Shown here piece by piece: positions 42,017 through 51,061 of a DNA stretch of 64,000 bases. The translations under genes and the position numbers were made by a program. The stretch covers positions 62,001 to 126,000 of the forward strand of contig BMQD01000005.1 of assembly GCA_014647935.1 (NCBI GenBank), written 5' to 3'. Source of the stretch: Planomonospora parontospora (GTDB lineage Bacteria; Actinomycetota; Actinomycetes; Streptosporangiales; Streptosporangiaceae). The notes below the pieces were generated by a model, which saw only the letters and a program-made list of their open reading frames with translations, was not told the DNA's origin and ran no database searches. The stretch's first letter is position 1, and each line of letters begins with the position of its first letter.

Positions 42017-42250
42017 GTGAACGAGGGCATCATCCCCGCCGCCGAACCGGACCCCTACGCGGACCTGAGCGCCGCGCTGCGGGAGGAGTTCTCCGCGATC
42101 CATCCGGCGGCCACCGTGACCCGCTGCGTGGACGCGGCCCGCTACGGTGCGCTGGAGATCACAGGCCACGCCCATCCCTGGCTGGTGGAGCGGATCGCCC
42201 GCAAACACCTGCAGGTGCTGGCGCTGGCCGCGAGCGGGCGCGACCGATGA
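42017..42250 (+). CDS. Small conserved protein (77 aa), unknown
   Basis: GTG 42017 with CAGGGAGAACA before it. PYADLSAALREEFSAIHPAA and PWLVERIARKHLQVLALAA suggest two helices. No family name was recognised. Confidence 0.6.
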   Translation: MNEGIIPAAEPDPYADLSAALREEFSAIHPAATVTRCVDAARYGALEITGHAHPWLVERIARKHLQVLALAASGRDR

Positions 42251-42377
42251 GACCCGCCCCGGGCCGGTGAGGTCCGCCGACGGCGGAAGACCGAATCGGC
42301 TCACACGCTTTACCCCACGTAATGCGTGGGTAATGTATACGTCGGGTGCAGTGGGTGAGTGGTAACTGGAGGCCTAA

Positions 42378-42536
42378 GTGCAGGGCAAGAAGGTTCTGAA
42401 ATGGAGCGCCATCATCTTCGTGGTGTTCTTCCTGTTCACCCGGCCGGATGATGCGGCGCACACGGTCAGGGGAGCCATCGACTCGATGTACACCGCGGCC
42501 GATTCCCTGGCCCAGTTCGTCTCCCATCTCTCATGA
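42378..42536 (+). CDS. 52-aa single-pass membrane protein
   Basis: GTG start with CTGGAGG upstream. A short helix (WSAIIFVVFFLFTRPDD) is followed by an amphipathic segment. The stop overlaps the PH-domain gene (ATGA), so the two are translationally coupled. A CCCACG-5-CGTGGG palindrome lies 48-64 bp before the start. Confidence 0.6.
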   Translation: MQGKKVLKWSAIIFVVFFLFTRPDDAAHTVRGAIDSMYTAADSLAQFVSHLS

Positions 42537-43063
42537 GGCTGGTGACTCACGGGGACTCCGCTCCCTCGTCGGTCAACCGCTACCTGCTCCCCCACGAACA
42601 CCAGGTCATCATGGTGCGGCGTCACCCGGCCGTGCTGCTCCGTCCCGTCGCCGAGGTCTTCGGCGGCCTGATCATCGCCGGCCTGCTCAGCAAGTGGCTC
42701 GGCGACCAGGGCGCCGGGGGCGGGCTCGTCGTCGTCTGGTGGGCATGGCTCCTGCTGCTCATCCGCTTCGTGTGGAAGGTGGCGGAGTGGTCGGTCGACT
42801 ACTTCGTCGTGACCTCCAAGCGGATGCTGCTCACCACGGGGCTGATCACGCGCCGGGTCGACATGATGCCGCTCGGCAAGGTGACGGACATGAGCTTCCA
42901 GCGCTCCCTGCTCGGGCGCATGATGGGCTACGGCGAGTTCATCCTCGAGTCGGCCGGTCAGGACCAGGCGCTCTCGACGATCCCGTACATCCCCTATCCC
43001 GAGACCCTCTACCTCGAGGTCTGTCAGATGCTCTTCCCCGGCGGTAACGACTCGGATGATTAA
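42533..43063 (+). CDS. PH-domain (bPH2-type) membrane protein
   Basis: 176 residues. Two adjacent hydrophobic helices (about 50-80) are followed by a bacterial PH domain (DYFVVTSKRMLLTTGLITRR, VDMMPLGKVTDMSFQRSLL). The fold probably faces the cytoplasm. Function unknown; the coupled 52-aa peptide may be a partner. Confidence 0.75.
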   Translation: MRLVTHGDSAPSSVNRYLLPHEHQVIMVRRHPAVLLRPVAEVFGGLIIAGLLSKWLGDQGAGGGLVVVWWAWLLLLIRFVWKVAEWSVDYFVVTSKRMLLTTGLITRRVDMMPLGKVTDMSFQRSLLGRMMGYGEFILESAGQDQALSTIPYIPYPETLYLEVCQMLFPGGNDSDD

Positions 43064-43196
43064 TCCCCGTATGTCCACTGTGACGTAGCGGAATTGGAAC
43101 GAGTTCGACCAGGGATTCTGCGCGGGGGTTACCCGATTCGACTGCTTCGTGCAATCATGGCTGCAACATTGACCATCCCCCGCCCTGAGAGATCAG

Positions 43197-44555
43197 ATGC
43201 CGAGTCAGGGAACCATCGGTGACCGTGTCCGCGGACTGCGGCTGAGCAGGCGCATGTCCCAGGCCCAGCTCGCCGGGCCGGACTTGTCCGACAGCTACGT
43301 GTCCCTCATCGAGTCAGGCAAGCGCACGCCGACCCCCGTGGTCGCACGCCTGCTCGCCGAACGCCTGGGATGCACCACCGAGTTCCTCCTGCACGGCGTC
43401 GAGCCGCGTCAGCGCATCGACACCGAGCTCGGCCTGCGCCACGCGGAGCTGGAGCTCCACCACGGCGACCCGGCCCTGGCGGTGGACCGCTTCGGTGAGA
43501 TCGTCAAGGCCGCGGGCGAGGAGAACGCCGTCATCTCCGCCCTCGCCCGGTTCGGCCGCGCCCGCGCCCTGGAGTCGCAGGGCCGGGTCGGTCCCGCCGT
43601 CGAAGCCTTCGAGCGGCTCCGCCGCGAGGCCGCCGCCCATCCCGAGCGCCTGGCGGATCTGCCGCTGACCGTCGCCCTGAGCAGGTGCTACCTGCACGCC
43701 GGTGACACCCTGCGCGCCCACGACCTGGCGCACGACGCCCTGGTCCAGGTGAACCGGCTGGCTCTGACGCAGGGTGAGATCGCGGTCGACCTGGCCGCCG
43801 CCCTGATGGAGACCGACTCCTCGCGGGGGACCGACTCCCCGGGCCTGGCCTACGTCCGGCAGGTCATCATGGACAACGGGGTGCCCTCCGCGGTCAACCG
43901 CGAAGCGGAGGTCCACTCCCTGTGGCAGGCGAGCGCGACCGCGGCCGAAGGAGAGGACTCGGCGCTGGCCGTCCGCCTCGCCGACGACGCGATCGCGACC
44001 GGCCGGCCGTCCCGGATGGCGCTCAGGCTCGCCCTCATCGCGATGGAGTGGTCCCGTCTGGCGGCGTCCCGCGACGAAGAGCCCATGAGCGGGATCCCCG
44101 AGCTCGCGAGCGCGGCCGGTGAGGTCTTCGCCTCCTTCCCCTCCCTCGTCGGCGAACGCGCCAAGAGCCTGATCGTGCTCGCCCACGTGCAACTGCGGAC
44201 CGGCGACTCCGCCGGCGCGGTCCGCCTGGCCGGTTCGGCCCTCGACGTCCTCGGAGAGCGCCCGGACGGCATCGGCGCCACCGCGCACCTGCTGCTCGCC
44301 GAGATCGCGCTCGCACGCGGCGCGGGGAACGCCCTCACCAGTCTGCGGAACGCGCAGACCCTGCTCGACGGCCTCGGCCCGGCGTCCGTCGGCTCCGACC
44401 GGGAGACCGCCCGGGTCTGGCGCCGGCTCGGCGACCTGTACGGCCAGGCCGGTGCACGGGACGCGCAGACCGCCGCGTATCGTAAGGCACTCGAGGCAGT
44501 CGGCGTGCGTGGCGCGCTGGTGGGCATGACGGTCGACTCCGCCCTGGTGCGGTAA
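43197..44555 (+). CDS. XRE-family regulator with TPR domain
   Basis: 452 residues. The helix-turn-helix (GDRVRGLRLSRRMSQAQLAG, DSYVSLIESGKRTPTPVVA) is followed by about eight TPR-like repeats. This plan resembles peptide- or pheromone-sensing regulators, and similar proteins in actinomycetes affect development. No cognate peptide gene is evident near it. Confidence 0.8.
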   Translation: MPSQGTIGDRVRGLRLSRRMSQAQLAGPDLSDSYVSLIESGKRTPTPVVARLLAERLGCTTEFLLHGVEPRQRIDTELGLRHAELELHHGDPALAVDRFGEIVKAAGEENAVISALARFGRARALESQGRVGPAVEAFERLRREAAAHPERLADLPLTVALSRCYLHAGDTLRAHDLAHDALVQVNRLALTQGEIAVDLAAALMETDSSRGTDSPGLAYVRQVIMDNGVPSAVNREAEVHSLWQASATAAEGEDSALAVRLADDAIATGRPSRMALRLALIAMEWSRLAASRDEEPMSGIPELASAAGEVFASFPSLVGERAKSLIVLAHVQLRTGDSAGAVRLAGSALDVLGERPDGIGATAHLLLAEIALARGAGNALTSLRNAQTLLDGLGPASVGSDRETARVWRRLGDLYGQAGARDAQTAAYRKALEAVGVRGALVGMTVDSALVR

Positions 44556-44663
44556 GACTTCTCTTGCCCCTGGGGCTCCAGATTTGGATTTATGCCTCCG
44601 GAATAATTAGGGTCGATCAGTCATTGACTCATAGGATGATTGGTTCCCCATAGGAGGCGGACT

Positions 44664-45353
44664 GTGAGTCTGCGTACGGCGCACCGAGCGTCGCTCGTCG
44701 ACCAGGTGATCGACCAGCTCAAGGAGCAGATCACGTCGAACTCCTGGCAGATGAACGCGAAGATCCCCACTGAGACGGTGCTCGCCGAGCAGCTCGGGGT
44801 CGGACGCAACACCGTGCGGGAAGCCGTACGGGCGCTCACCCACGCGGGCCTGCTGGAGTGCCGTCAGGGCGACGGCACCTACGTGCGCGCCACGAGCGAG
44901 CTCTCCGGTGCCATGCTCCGGCGGCTGCGCGCCGCCGAGCAGCTGGAGATCCTGGAGGTACGGCGAGCCCTGGAGGTCGAGGCCGCCCGGCTGGCCGCCA
45001 CCCGGCGCACCGACGAGGACATCGCCCTCATCGAGGAGGCCCTGGCCGCGCGGGAGCGGGCCTGGGAGCTCGGCGAGCCCGACGGATTCGTCGAGGCCGA
45101 CCTCGCCTTCCACATGGCCGTCGTCCACGCCACCCACAACCGCGTCCTGGTCGACCTCTACGAGGACTTCTCGGCCGCCCTGCGTGCCAGCATCAAGGCC
45201 GCGGGAACGTCGATCGACAGCAGTTACATCCCGCACGACGCGATCGCCCGCGCCATCGCCGCCGGTGACGTGACCGCCGCCGAGCGCGCGGGACACGCGT
45301 GCATGGAGCACATCCTGATCGCGCTCACCGACTCCCAGGAAGTCTCCGCCTGA
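44664..45353 (+). CDS. GntR/FadR-family transcriptional regulator
   Basis: 229 residues from a GTG with TAGGAGG. The winged helix (VIDQLKEQITSNSWQMNAKI, VGRNTVREAVRALTHAGLL) precedes an FCD domain with conserved acidic and His residues (EADLAFHMAVVHATHN). FCD regulators bind organic acids and often metals. No linked transporter or catabolic gene indicates a ligand. Confidence 0.85.
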   Translation: MSLRTAHRASLVDQVIDQLKEQITSNSWQMNAKIPTETVLAEQLGVGRNTVREAVRALTHAGLLECRQGDGTYVRATSELSGAMLRRLRAAEQLEILEVRRALEVEAARLAATRRTDEDIALIEEALAARERAWELGEPDGFVEADLAFHMAVVHATHNRVLVDLYEDFSAALRASIKAAGTSIDSSYIPHDAIARAIAAGDVTAAERAGHACMEHILIALTDSQEVSA

Positions 45354-45391
45354 TCTCCGGAGCGCTCCCCGCCGACACGGAGAGCCCTCAC

Positions 45392-45429
45392 GGGGAAGGA
45401 CCCGCCCCGGTAGGGACGGGCCCTTCCCC
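45392..45429. terminator. Hairpin terminator
   Basis: GGGGAAGGACCCG pairs with CGGGCCCTTCCCC with one mismatch. It separates the convergent FadR-type and beta-clamp genes. Confidence 0.65.
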
Positions 45430-45508
45430 ATAGGGGCCTCCTCGTCCCCACGGGGTCTCCCATGCCCCGGGCCGGGGAGATGCGTTCACACCTGCCGTGA
45501 AGGCAGGC

Positions 45509-46615
45509 TCACGCCTGGCGCAGGGACATGACGAGGTAGCGGAAGGCGGGCACCGCGTCGCCGGGGACCTCGGTGATGAGGGCCGGGCGCGTCGGTGACT
45601 CCATGTTGAGGCGGACGAACTCGCTCTCGATTCCGGAGAGGCCGTCCAGCAGGAACTGCGACTGGAAGGCGATCTGGATGTCCCCGCCGGACAGCTCCGC
45701 GTCGAGGACCTCCGTCCCCCGGCCGACCTCGCCTCCGCCGGCCTGGATGGTCACCTGTCCCTGTCCGAAGGAGAGGCGGATCGCGGTGGTGGGTTCGGCG
45801 ACCAGCCGGATCCGCTTGATGGCCTCGACGAACGGCGCCACCCGGACGTCCGCCCGGATGGACCAGTCACCGGCCAGCCGGGCGCGGTAGTCGATGAACT
45901 GCTCGTCGAGCAACCGGACCGTGGTGCTCCGCCCGACGCTCTCGAACCCGGCGATGCCGTCACCCAGCGCCACCGCCACCTCGCCGCCGCGCAGCGACCT
46001 GGCCACCTCGACGAGCACCCGGGCGGGGACCACGGCCGCGGCCGCGGCGTCGGGCCGCTCCGGCCGCCAGTCGAACTCCCTGGCCGCGATGCGGTAGCGG
46101 TCGGTGGCGGCCATCGTCACGTGCTCGCCGGAGATGTCGACCCGGACGCCGGTCAGCATGGGCAGGGTCTCGTCGCGGCTGGCCGCGGGGGCGACCTGGC
46201 CGACCGCGCTCGCGAAGACCCCGCCGCCGATCGCACCGATCACCGGGGGCATCGCGGGCAGCGTCGGGAAGTCCTCCACCGGCATGGTGCGCAGGTTGAA
46301 CTCCGCACTGCCGCAGGTCAGCGTCGCCTCCGACCCGTCGGCGACGACCTCGACCGCCTTCCCCGGCAGGCTCCGCGTGATCTCCGCGAGGACCCGGCCC
46401 GGGATCAGCACCCGGCCGGGCTCGGCCACCTCGGCCTCCACGGAGGCCCGGGCGGAGACGTCGTAGTCGAAGGCCGAGAGCACGAGGTCCTCCTGCTCCG
46501 GCCGGGCCTCCAGGAGCAGGCCGGACAGGACGGGGATCGCCGGACGGGCCGGCAGCACCCGGGCCGCCCAGGCCACCGCTTCGGCCAGGACGTCACGGTC
46601 AACCCGGAATTTCAC
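45509..46615 (-). CDS. dnaN: DNA polymerase III beta-clamp paralogue
   Basis: 368 residues with the three-domain clamp pattern: FRVDRDVLAEAVAWAARVLP, then PVLSGLLLEA, VEDFPTLPAMP, DRYRIAAREFDWRP, and a C terminus ending AFRYLVMSLRQA. It does not sit beside dnaA or recF, so it is probably a second copy. The last residues differ from the canonical PM(R)L end, so its interaction with polymerase may differ. Confidence 0.85.
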   Translation of the reverse strand: MKFRVDRDVLAEAVAWAARVLPARPAIPVLSGLLLEARPEQEDLVLSAFDYDVSARASVEAEVAEPGRVLIPGRVLAEITRSLPGKAVEVVADGSEATLTCGSAEFNLRTMPVEDFPTLPAMPPVIGAIGGGVFASAVGQVAPAASRDETLPMLTGVRVDISGEHVTMAATDRYRIAAREFDWRPERPDAAAAAVVPARVLVEVARSLRGGEVAVALGDGIAGFESVGRSTTVRLLDEQFIDYRARLAGDWSIRADVRVAPFVEAIKRIRLVAEPTTAIRLSFGQGQVTIQAGGGEVGRGTEVLDAELSGGDIQIAFQSQFLLDGLSGIESEFVRLNMESPTRPALITEVPGDAVPAFRYLVMSLRQA

Positions 46616-46792
46616 GTCGGAATCCCTTCTGAGTGCGGATGCCCGTACTCGGACAGACGTTATCCGCTGCCACCGACATTCGGCCCCGCCCGTGAGGCGC
46701 GCCGGGCCCTCCGGCCTCTCCTCCGACCGTGCGGTGGGGCATCGCGGCCCGTTCCCGTTCCGGTGCGGCCCGGGCCGGGACCGGGCTCCGGG

Positions 46793-47452
46793 TCAGGAGC
46801 GGGCCGCGTTGAGGTAGGTCAGGACGGCCAGGACCCGGCGGTTGTCGTCGTCGGACGGGGCGAGGCCGAGCTTGATGAAGATGCCCGCGGTGTGCTTGCC
46901 GACCGCGCTCTCGCTGAGGAACAGCCGCTGGGAGATCGCCGCGTTGGACCGGCCCTCTGCCATCAGCTCCAGCACCTCGCGCTCGCGCGGGGTCAGCGCG
47001 GCGAGCGGCTCGTGTCGGGCGGTGCTGGCCAGCAGCTTGGCGATCACCTCGGGGTCCATCGCGGTCCCCCCGGCCGCGACCCGGCGCACGGCGTCGACGA
47101 ACTGGTCGGCGTTGAACACCCGGTCCTTCAGCAGGTAGCCGATGCCGCCGGAGCCGTCGGCGAGCAGCTCGCGGGCGTAGAGCTGCTCGACGTGCTGGGA
47201 GAGCACCAGGACCGGCAGACCGGGGACCGCCCGGCGGGCGGCCAGCGCGGCCTGGAGGCCCTCGTCGGTGAAGGTGGGCGGGAGCCGTACGTCCACCACC
47301 GCCACGTCGGGCCGCTCGCCGGTCAGCGCCCGCAGCAGCTCGGGGCCGGACTCGACGGCGGCCACGACCTCGAAGCCGTGGGCCTGGAGCAGGTGGACCA
47401 GGCCCTCCCGGAGCAGGTAGAGGTCCTCGGCGACGACGGCGCGCAGGTTCAC
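46793..47452 (-). CDS. NarL/LuxR-family response regulator
   Basis: 219 residues. The receiver domain has acidic residues near the N terminus, the phosphoacceptor in VAVVDVRLP (about Asp53) and GYLLKD. The C-terminal LuxR helix-turn-helix is LTPREREVLELMAEGRSNAA. It pairs with the histidine kinase 115 bp upstream (47567-49108) and probably controls the ABC transporter divergent from that kinase. Confidence 0.9.
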   Translation of the reverse strand: MNLRAVVAEDLYLLREGLVHLLQAHGFEVVAAVESGPELLRALTGERPDVAVVDVRLPPTFTDEGLQAALAARRAVPGLPVLVLSQHVEQLYARELLADGSGGIGYLLKDRVFNADQFVDAVRRVAAGGTAMDPEVIAKLLASTARHEPLAALTPREREVLELMAEGRSNAAISQRLFLSESAVGKHTAGIFIKLGLAPSDDDNRRVLAVLTYLNAARS

Positions 47453-47455
47453 CGG

Positions 47456-47573
47456 TCCCCCTGCGGGAGGTGCGGGGCCCGGGAACGGCGGGGAGGAGTG
47501 TGCGGGTTCATCGGTCCCCCTGCGGGAGGTGCGGGGCCCGGGAACGCTGGGGAGGGGTGTGCGGGTTCATCGG
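47456..47573. repeat. 59-bp tandem duplication between kinase and regulator genes
   Basis: Two 59-bp units begin at CTGCGGGAGG (47461 and 47520) and each ends in GTTCATCGGTCC. The regulator's own start region (GTTCACCGGTCC) is a third partial copy, so a copy of the translation-start region was duplicated. The kinase stop codon lies in the rightmost copy. Confidence 0.8.
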
Positions 47574-49108
47574 TCCGAACATAGGCGGTGCGGAGCGGCC
47601 TCGGCCATCCACCGCCGGCGGGAGTGCTGGATCGGGAGCAGGACGGCCGCGGCGTACATGGCGGTGCCCAGGGCGATGTCGAAGACGATCATCATCCACG
47701 ACCACGGGTCGGGCAGGTAGAGCGGGAGCAACCAGCTCCGCTCCTCCGGATCGACCAGCTTCATCACCAGGGTGACCAGCCCCTGCGGGAAGAGCGGCAG
47801 CCAGGCCAGGCCCCAGCCGGTCCCCACGATGAGCCACTTCCACCAGGGCATCTTCTCCGTGTTCCGCTGCTCGCGAACGCCCCGCGCGTGCGGGAGCTCG
47901 ATCACCGCGGTGGTCGGCCCGCCCGGCGGGCTGCTGAGCGCGAGCACCCCGTCGAAGGCGGACAGCCGCCGCTCGATGCCGCGCAGGCCGCTGCCCCGCG
48001 CCGGGTCGGCGCCGCCGGAGCCGTCGTCGGTGACGGTGATCCGCACCGCACCGCCCCGGCTTCCGACGTCGATCCAGACACGGTCCGCGCCCCCGTGGCG
48101 CGCCGCGTTGGCCAGCAGCTCGCTGACCGCGAAGTAGGCCGCCGACTCCACCGGCGGCTCGGGCCGCACCGGCAGCTCGACGGTGACCTCGGCCTTGAGC
48201 GGGCTGTCCAGGGCGAGGGCGCGTACGGCGTCGCCGAGGCCGCGCTCGGCCAGGACCGGCGGGTGGATGCCCCGGACCAGGCCGCGCAGCTCGGTGAGGG
48301 CGGTGGAGGACGCCTCACGTGCCTTCGCCAGCAGCGCCCTGGCCGCCGCGGGGTCGGACTGCACCAGGGTCTCGGCGGCGCCCAGCGTCATCCCGATGGC
48401 CACCAGCCGGGCCTGCGCCCCGTCGTGCAGGTCGCGCTCGATCCGGCGCAGCTCGGCCGCCTGCGAGTCCACCGTCTCCACCCGCTCCTGGTTGAGCTCG
48501 TGGATCCGGCTCGCCAGCAGGGACTTGGCCGTGGGGCCGAGGAACAGCTCGTTCCACCAGCCGTACAGGCGCAGCAGCCACGGGAGCGCGGCCGCCGCCG
48601 CGGCGACCAGCGCCAGCCCCACCGGCACCCCTCCGAGCGGGTGCCACGCCCACGGCAGGGACAGGCCGAAGACCGCGACGGCGAGCGGCAGGAGCAGGAG
48701 CAGACCGCCGGCCAGCGGGTTGAGCAGCAGCCAGACCGTGTCCCGCCAGGTGGCCGGGTCTCCGAACATCCACTGCCAGCGGTTGTGCCAGTCCGGCCAG
48801 CGCGGGGTCCGGTAGAGCTGGCGGTCGTGCCGGTACCAGCCGTCGGGCTGCGGCCGGACCGGCGGCGGGGGCGGCAGGTACGACGGTGCGATCTCCTCGC
48901 CGAGCCACCTGCCGTTCAGCCGCCGCGCCAGCCCCGTACGGCGCCGCACCGCCCTGACCGCCGAGGGGAAGAGGAAGATCATCCCCAGCGCGAACGCGAA
49001 CAGGGCCGTCACCAGGACCCCCGCGGCCAGGAACACGTCCGCCACGGCCAGCAGGCCCAGGAACGCCGCCCGGATCGGGGCCTCCGCGTATCGCCGCATG
49101 ACCTTCAT
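47567..49108 (-). CDS. Sensor histidine kinase (HisKA_3 type)
   Basis: 513 residues. Two membrane segments lie near 15-50, two more near 125-180. The dimerisation/phosphoacceptor helix RIERDLHDGAQARLVAIGM has the His. The ATPase has SELLANAARHGGADRV and ITVTDDGSGGADPARGSGLR. Unusually, more membrane helices follow the ATPase at the C terminus (about 430-500). It partners the regulator at 46793. Confidence 0.88.
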   Translation of the reverse strand: MKVMRRYAEAPIRAAFLGLLAVADVFLAAGVLVTALFAFALGMIFLFPSAVRAVRRRTGLARRLNGRWLGEEIAPSYLPPPPPVRPQPDGWYRHDRQLYRTPRWPDWHNRWQWMFGDPATWRDTVWLLLNPLAGGLLLLLPLAVAVFGLSLPWAWHPLGGVPVGLALVAAAAAALPWLLRLYGWWNELFLGPTAKSLLASRIHELNQERVETVDSQAAELRRIERDLHDGAQARLVAIGMTLGAAETLVQSDPAAARALLAKAREASSTALTELRGLVRGIHPPVLAERGLGDAVRALALDSPLKAEVTVELPVRPEPPVESAAYFAVSELLANAARHGGADRVWIDVGSRGGAVRITVTDDGSGGADPARGSGLRGIERRLSAFDGVLALSSPPGGPTTAVIELPHARGVREQRNTEKMPWWKWLIVGTGWGLAWLPLFPQGLVTLVMKLVDPEERSWLLPLYLPDPWSWMMIVFDIALGTAMYAAAVLLPIQHSRRRWMAEAAPHRLCSDR

Positions 49109-49242
49109 GCCCTGCAGTCTCCGTCATCGGCCCCGGTTCCGCCCAGTGGGGCCGGATGCCGTCCGGGAGTGGAGATAACCCCACCCCCGCCCGGTGCCCA
49201 GGCCGATTCTCCCGCCGCGGCGCCGTCCGTAGCGTCGTGGTC

Positions 49243-50154
49243 ATGAAGGTGATCGAGGTTGACAGCCTCCGCAAGCGGTACCGCGACCGGCTCGCGGTGG
49301 ACGACGTGTCGTTCACCGTCGAGGAGGGCGAGATCTTCGGCGTTCTCGGCCCCAACGGCGCCGGCAAGACGACCACCGTCGAGTGCGTCGCCGGCCTGCG
49401 CACCCCCGACTCCGGCACGGTGAGGGTGCTCGGCGGCCTGCACCGCGACGCGCTCAAGGAGAAGCTCGGCGTGCAGCTGCAGAGCTCCGCACTCCCCGAG
49501 AAGATCAAGGTCTGGGAGGCGCTGGACCTGTACGCCTCCTTCTACTCCAAGCCCGCCGACTGGAACGCGCTGCTGGAGCGCGTCGGGCTCGCCGACAAGC
49601 GCGACGCCCGGTACGGCAAGCTCTCCGGCGGCCAGCAGCAGCGGCTCTCCATCGCGCTGGCACTGGTCGGCGACCCCGAGGTGGCGATCCTGGACGAGCT
49701 GACCACCGGGCTGGACCCGCAGGCCCGCCGGGACACCTGGGATCTCATCGAGCAGGTCCGGGCGGACGGCGTGACGATCGTGCTGGTCACCCACTTCATG
49801 GAGGAGGCCGAGCGGCTCTGCGACCGGATCGCGCTGATCGACTCCGGGCGGGTGGTCGCCGTCGACAGCCCCGCCGGGCTGATCTCCCGGGTCGACCGGC
49901 AGCAGACCGTCAGGTTCCGGCCCTCGGGACCGTTCGACGACGCCGTACTGAAGGCGCTGCCCGAGGTGACCGGCGTGCACGGCGGCGGCGGGAGGGTCGA
50001 GGTCACCGGCTCCGGCAACCTGCTGCTGGCGGTCACCACCGCCCTGGCCGCGGCCGGGGTCGTCCCCGCCGACCTCCGCGTCGAGCAGGCCAACCTCGAC
50101 GACGCGTTCCTCGCCCTCACCGGCAAGAAGATCACCAATGGAGACGCCCGATGA
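49243..50154 (+). CDS. ABC exporter ATP-binding protein (DrrA-like)
   Basis: 303 residues. Walker A GPNGAGKTTTVE, signature GKLSGGQQQRLS, Walker B VAILDELTTGLDPQARR, and a C-terminal domain of about 85 residues that DrrA-type exporters have. It lies divergent to the two-component system, with about 130 bp between them, and overlaps the permease by 4 bp. The system may sense and export an antibiotic or lipid. Confidence 0.9.
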   Translation: MKVIEVDSLRKRYRDRLAVDDVSFTVEEGEIFGVLGPNGAGKTTTVECVAGLRTPDSGTVRVLGGLHRDALKEKLGVQLQSSALPEKIKVWEALDLYASFYSKPADWNALLERVGLADKRDARYGKLSGGQQQRLSIALALVGDPEVAILDELTTGLDPQARRDTWDLIEQVRADGVTIVLVTHFMEEAERLCDRIALIDSGRVVAVDSPAGLISRVDRQQTVRFRPSGPFDDAVLKALPEVTGVHGGGGRVEVTGSGNLLLAVTTALAAAGVVPADLRVEQANLDDAFLALTGKKITNGDAR

Positions 50155-50888
50155 GCAAGATGATCACGACCGAGGCCAAGCTGTTCCTCCGCGAGCCCGG
50201 CGGGCTGATCTTCGCGATCCTGCTCCCGCTGGTGCTCCTGATCGGCCTGGGCAACGTCATCCCCGGCCTCCGGGAGGCGAGCCCGGACATGGGCGGTCAG
50301 CGGGGGATCGACAACTACTTCCCCGCGATGATGACGATCCTGTCCGTGGTGACGATGGCGCTGACCGTGCTGCCCGGCACGCTGGCGGCCTACCGCGAGG
50401 CGGGGGTGCTGCGCCGGATGTCCACCACACCGGTCAGCCCGATCCGGGTGCTGGTCGCCCAGCTGGTGAACAACCTCGCCGTCGCGGTGATCGCCACGAC
50501 CCTGCTGGTCGTCCTGGGCAACCTCTTCCTCGACGTGCCCGTGCCCAAGAACCCGCTGCCCTTCGTCGGGGTCTTCCTCCTCGGCACCGCCTCGCTGTTC
50601 GCGGTCGGCCTGCTGATCGCCGCGGTCGCCCCCAACGCCAAGGCCGCGCCGGCCATCGGCTCGCTGCTGATGTTCCCGCTGATGTTCGTGGCCGGCATGT
50701 GGTTCCCCCGGGAGTTCATGCCCGACCTGCTCCAGCGGATCGGGGACTTCCTGCCCCTGGCCCCGTTCGGCCAGGCGCTGCGGGACACCTGGGCGGGCGG
50801 CGCCCCGCAGACGCTGAACCTGGTGGTGATGGCCGCGACCCTGCTGCTCTTCGGCGGGCTGGCGGCCCGGCTCTTCCGCTGGCAGTGA
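50151..50888 (+). CDS. ABC-2 type permease (DrrB-like)
   Basis: 245 residues, six membrane helices, with the ABC-2 family end pattern (FPLMFVAGMWFPREFMPDLL, LPLAPFGQALRDTWAGGAPQ). It forms the exporter with the preceding ATPase. Confidence 0.88.
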   Translation: MSKMITTEAKLFLREPGGLIFAILLPLVLLIGLGNVIPGLREASPDMGGQRGIDNYFPAMMTILSVVTMALTVLPGTLAAYREAGVLRRMSTTPVSPIRVLVAQLVNNLAVAVIATTLLVVLGNLFLDVPVPKNPLPFVGVFLLGTASLFAVGLLIAAVAPNAKAAPAIGSLLMFPLMFVAGMWFPREFMPDLLQRIGDFLPLAPFGQALRDTWAGGAPQTLNLVVMAATLLLFGGLAARLFRWQ

Positions 50889-50925
50889 CTCCGTCCGGCG
50901 GCGGTGGTCCCGCTTCCCGGCGGGT

Positions 50926-50971
50926 GTGCGACCGGGCGGTACGGCCGGCGGGCCGTACCGCCCGGTCGCAC
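50926..50971. terminator. Perfect 21-bp hairpin between convergent genes
   Basis: The arms at 50926-50946 and 50951-50971 are fully complementary around a GGCG loop. It separates the ABC permease from the leftward HxlR gene. About 30 bp further on, ACTGCCCGGTCACGCGCG is repeated, running into the 3' end of the HxlR gene. Confidence 0.85.
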
Positions 50972-51061
50972 GCGGACGGCCGGACCATCCGATAACGCGC
51001 CCGCCCGGTCACGCGCGGACGGCCGGACTGCCCGGTCACGCGCGAGGGTCGGACTGCCCGG

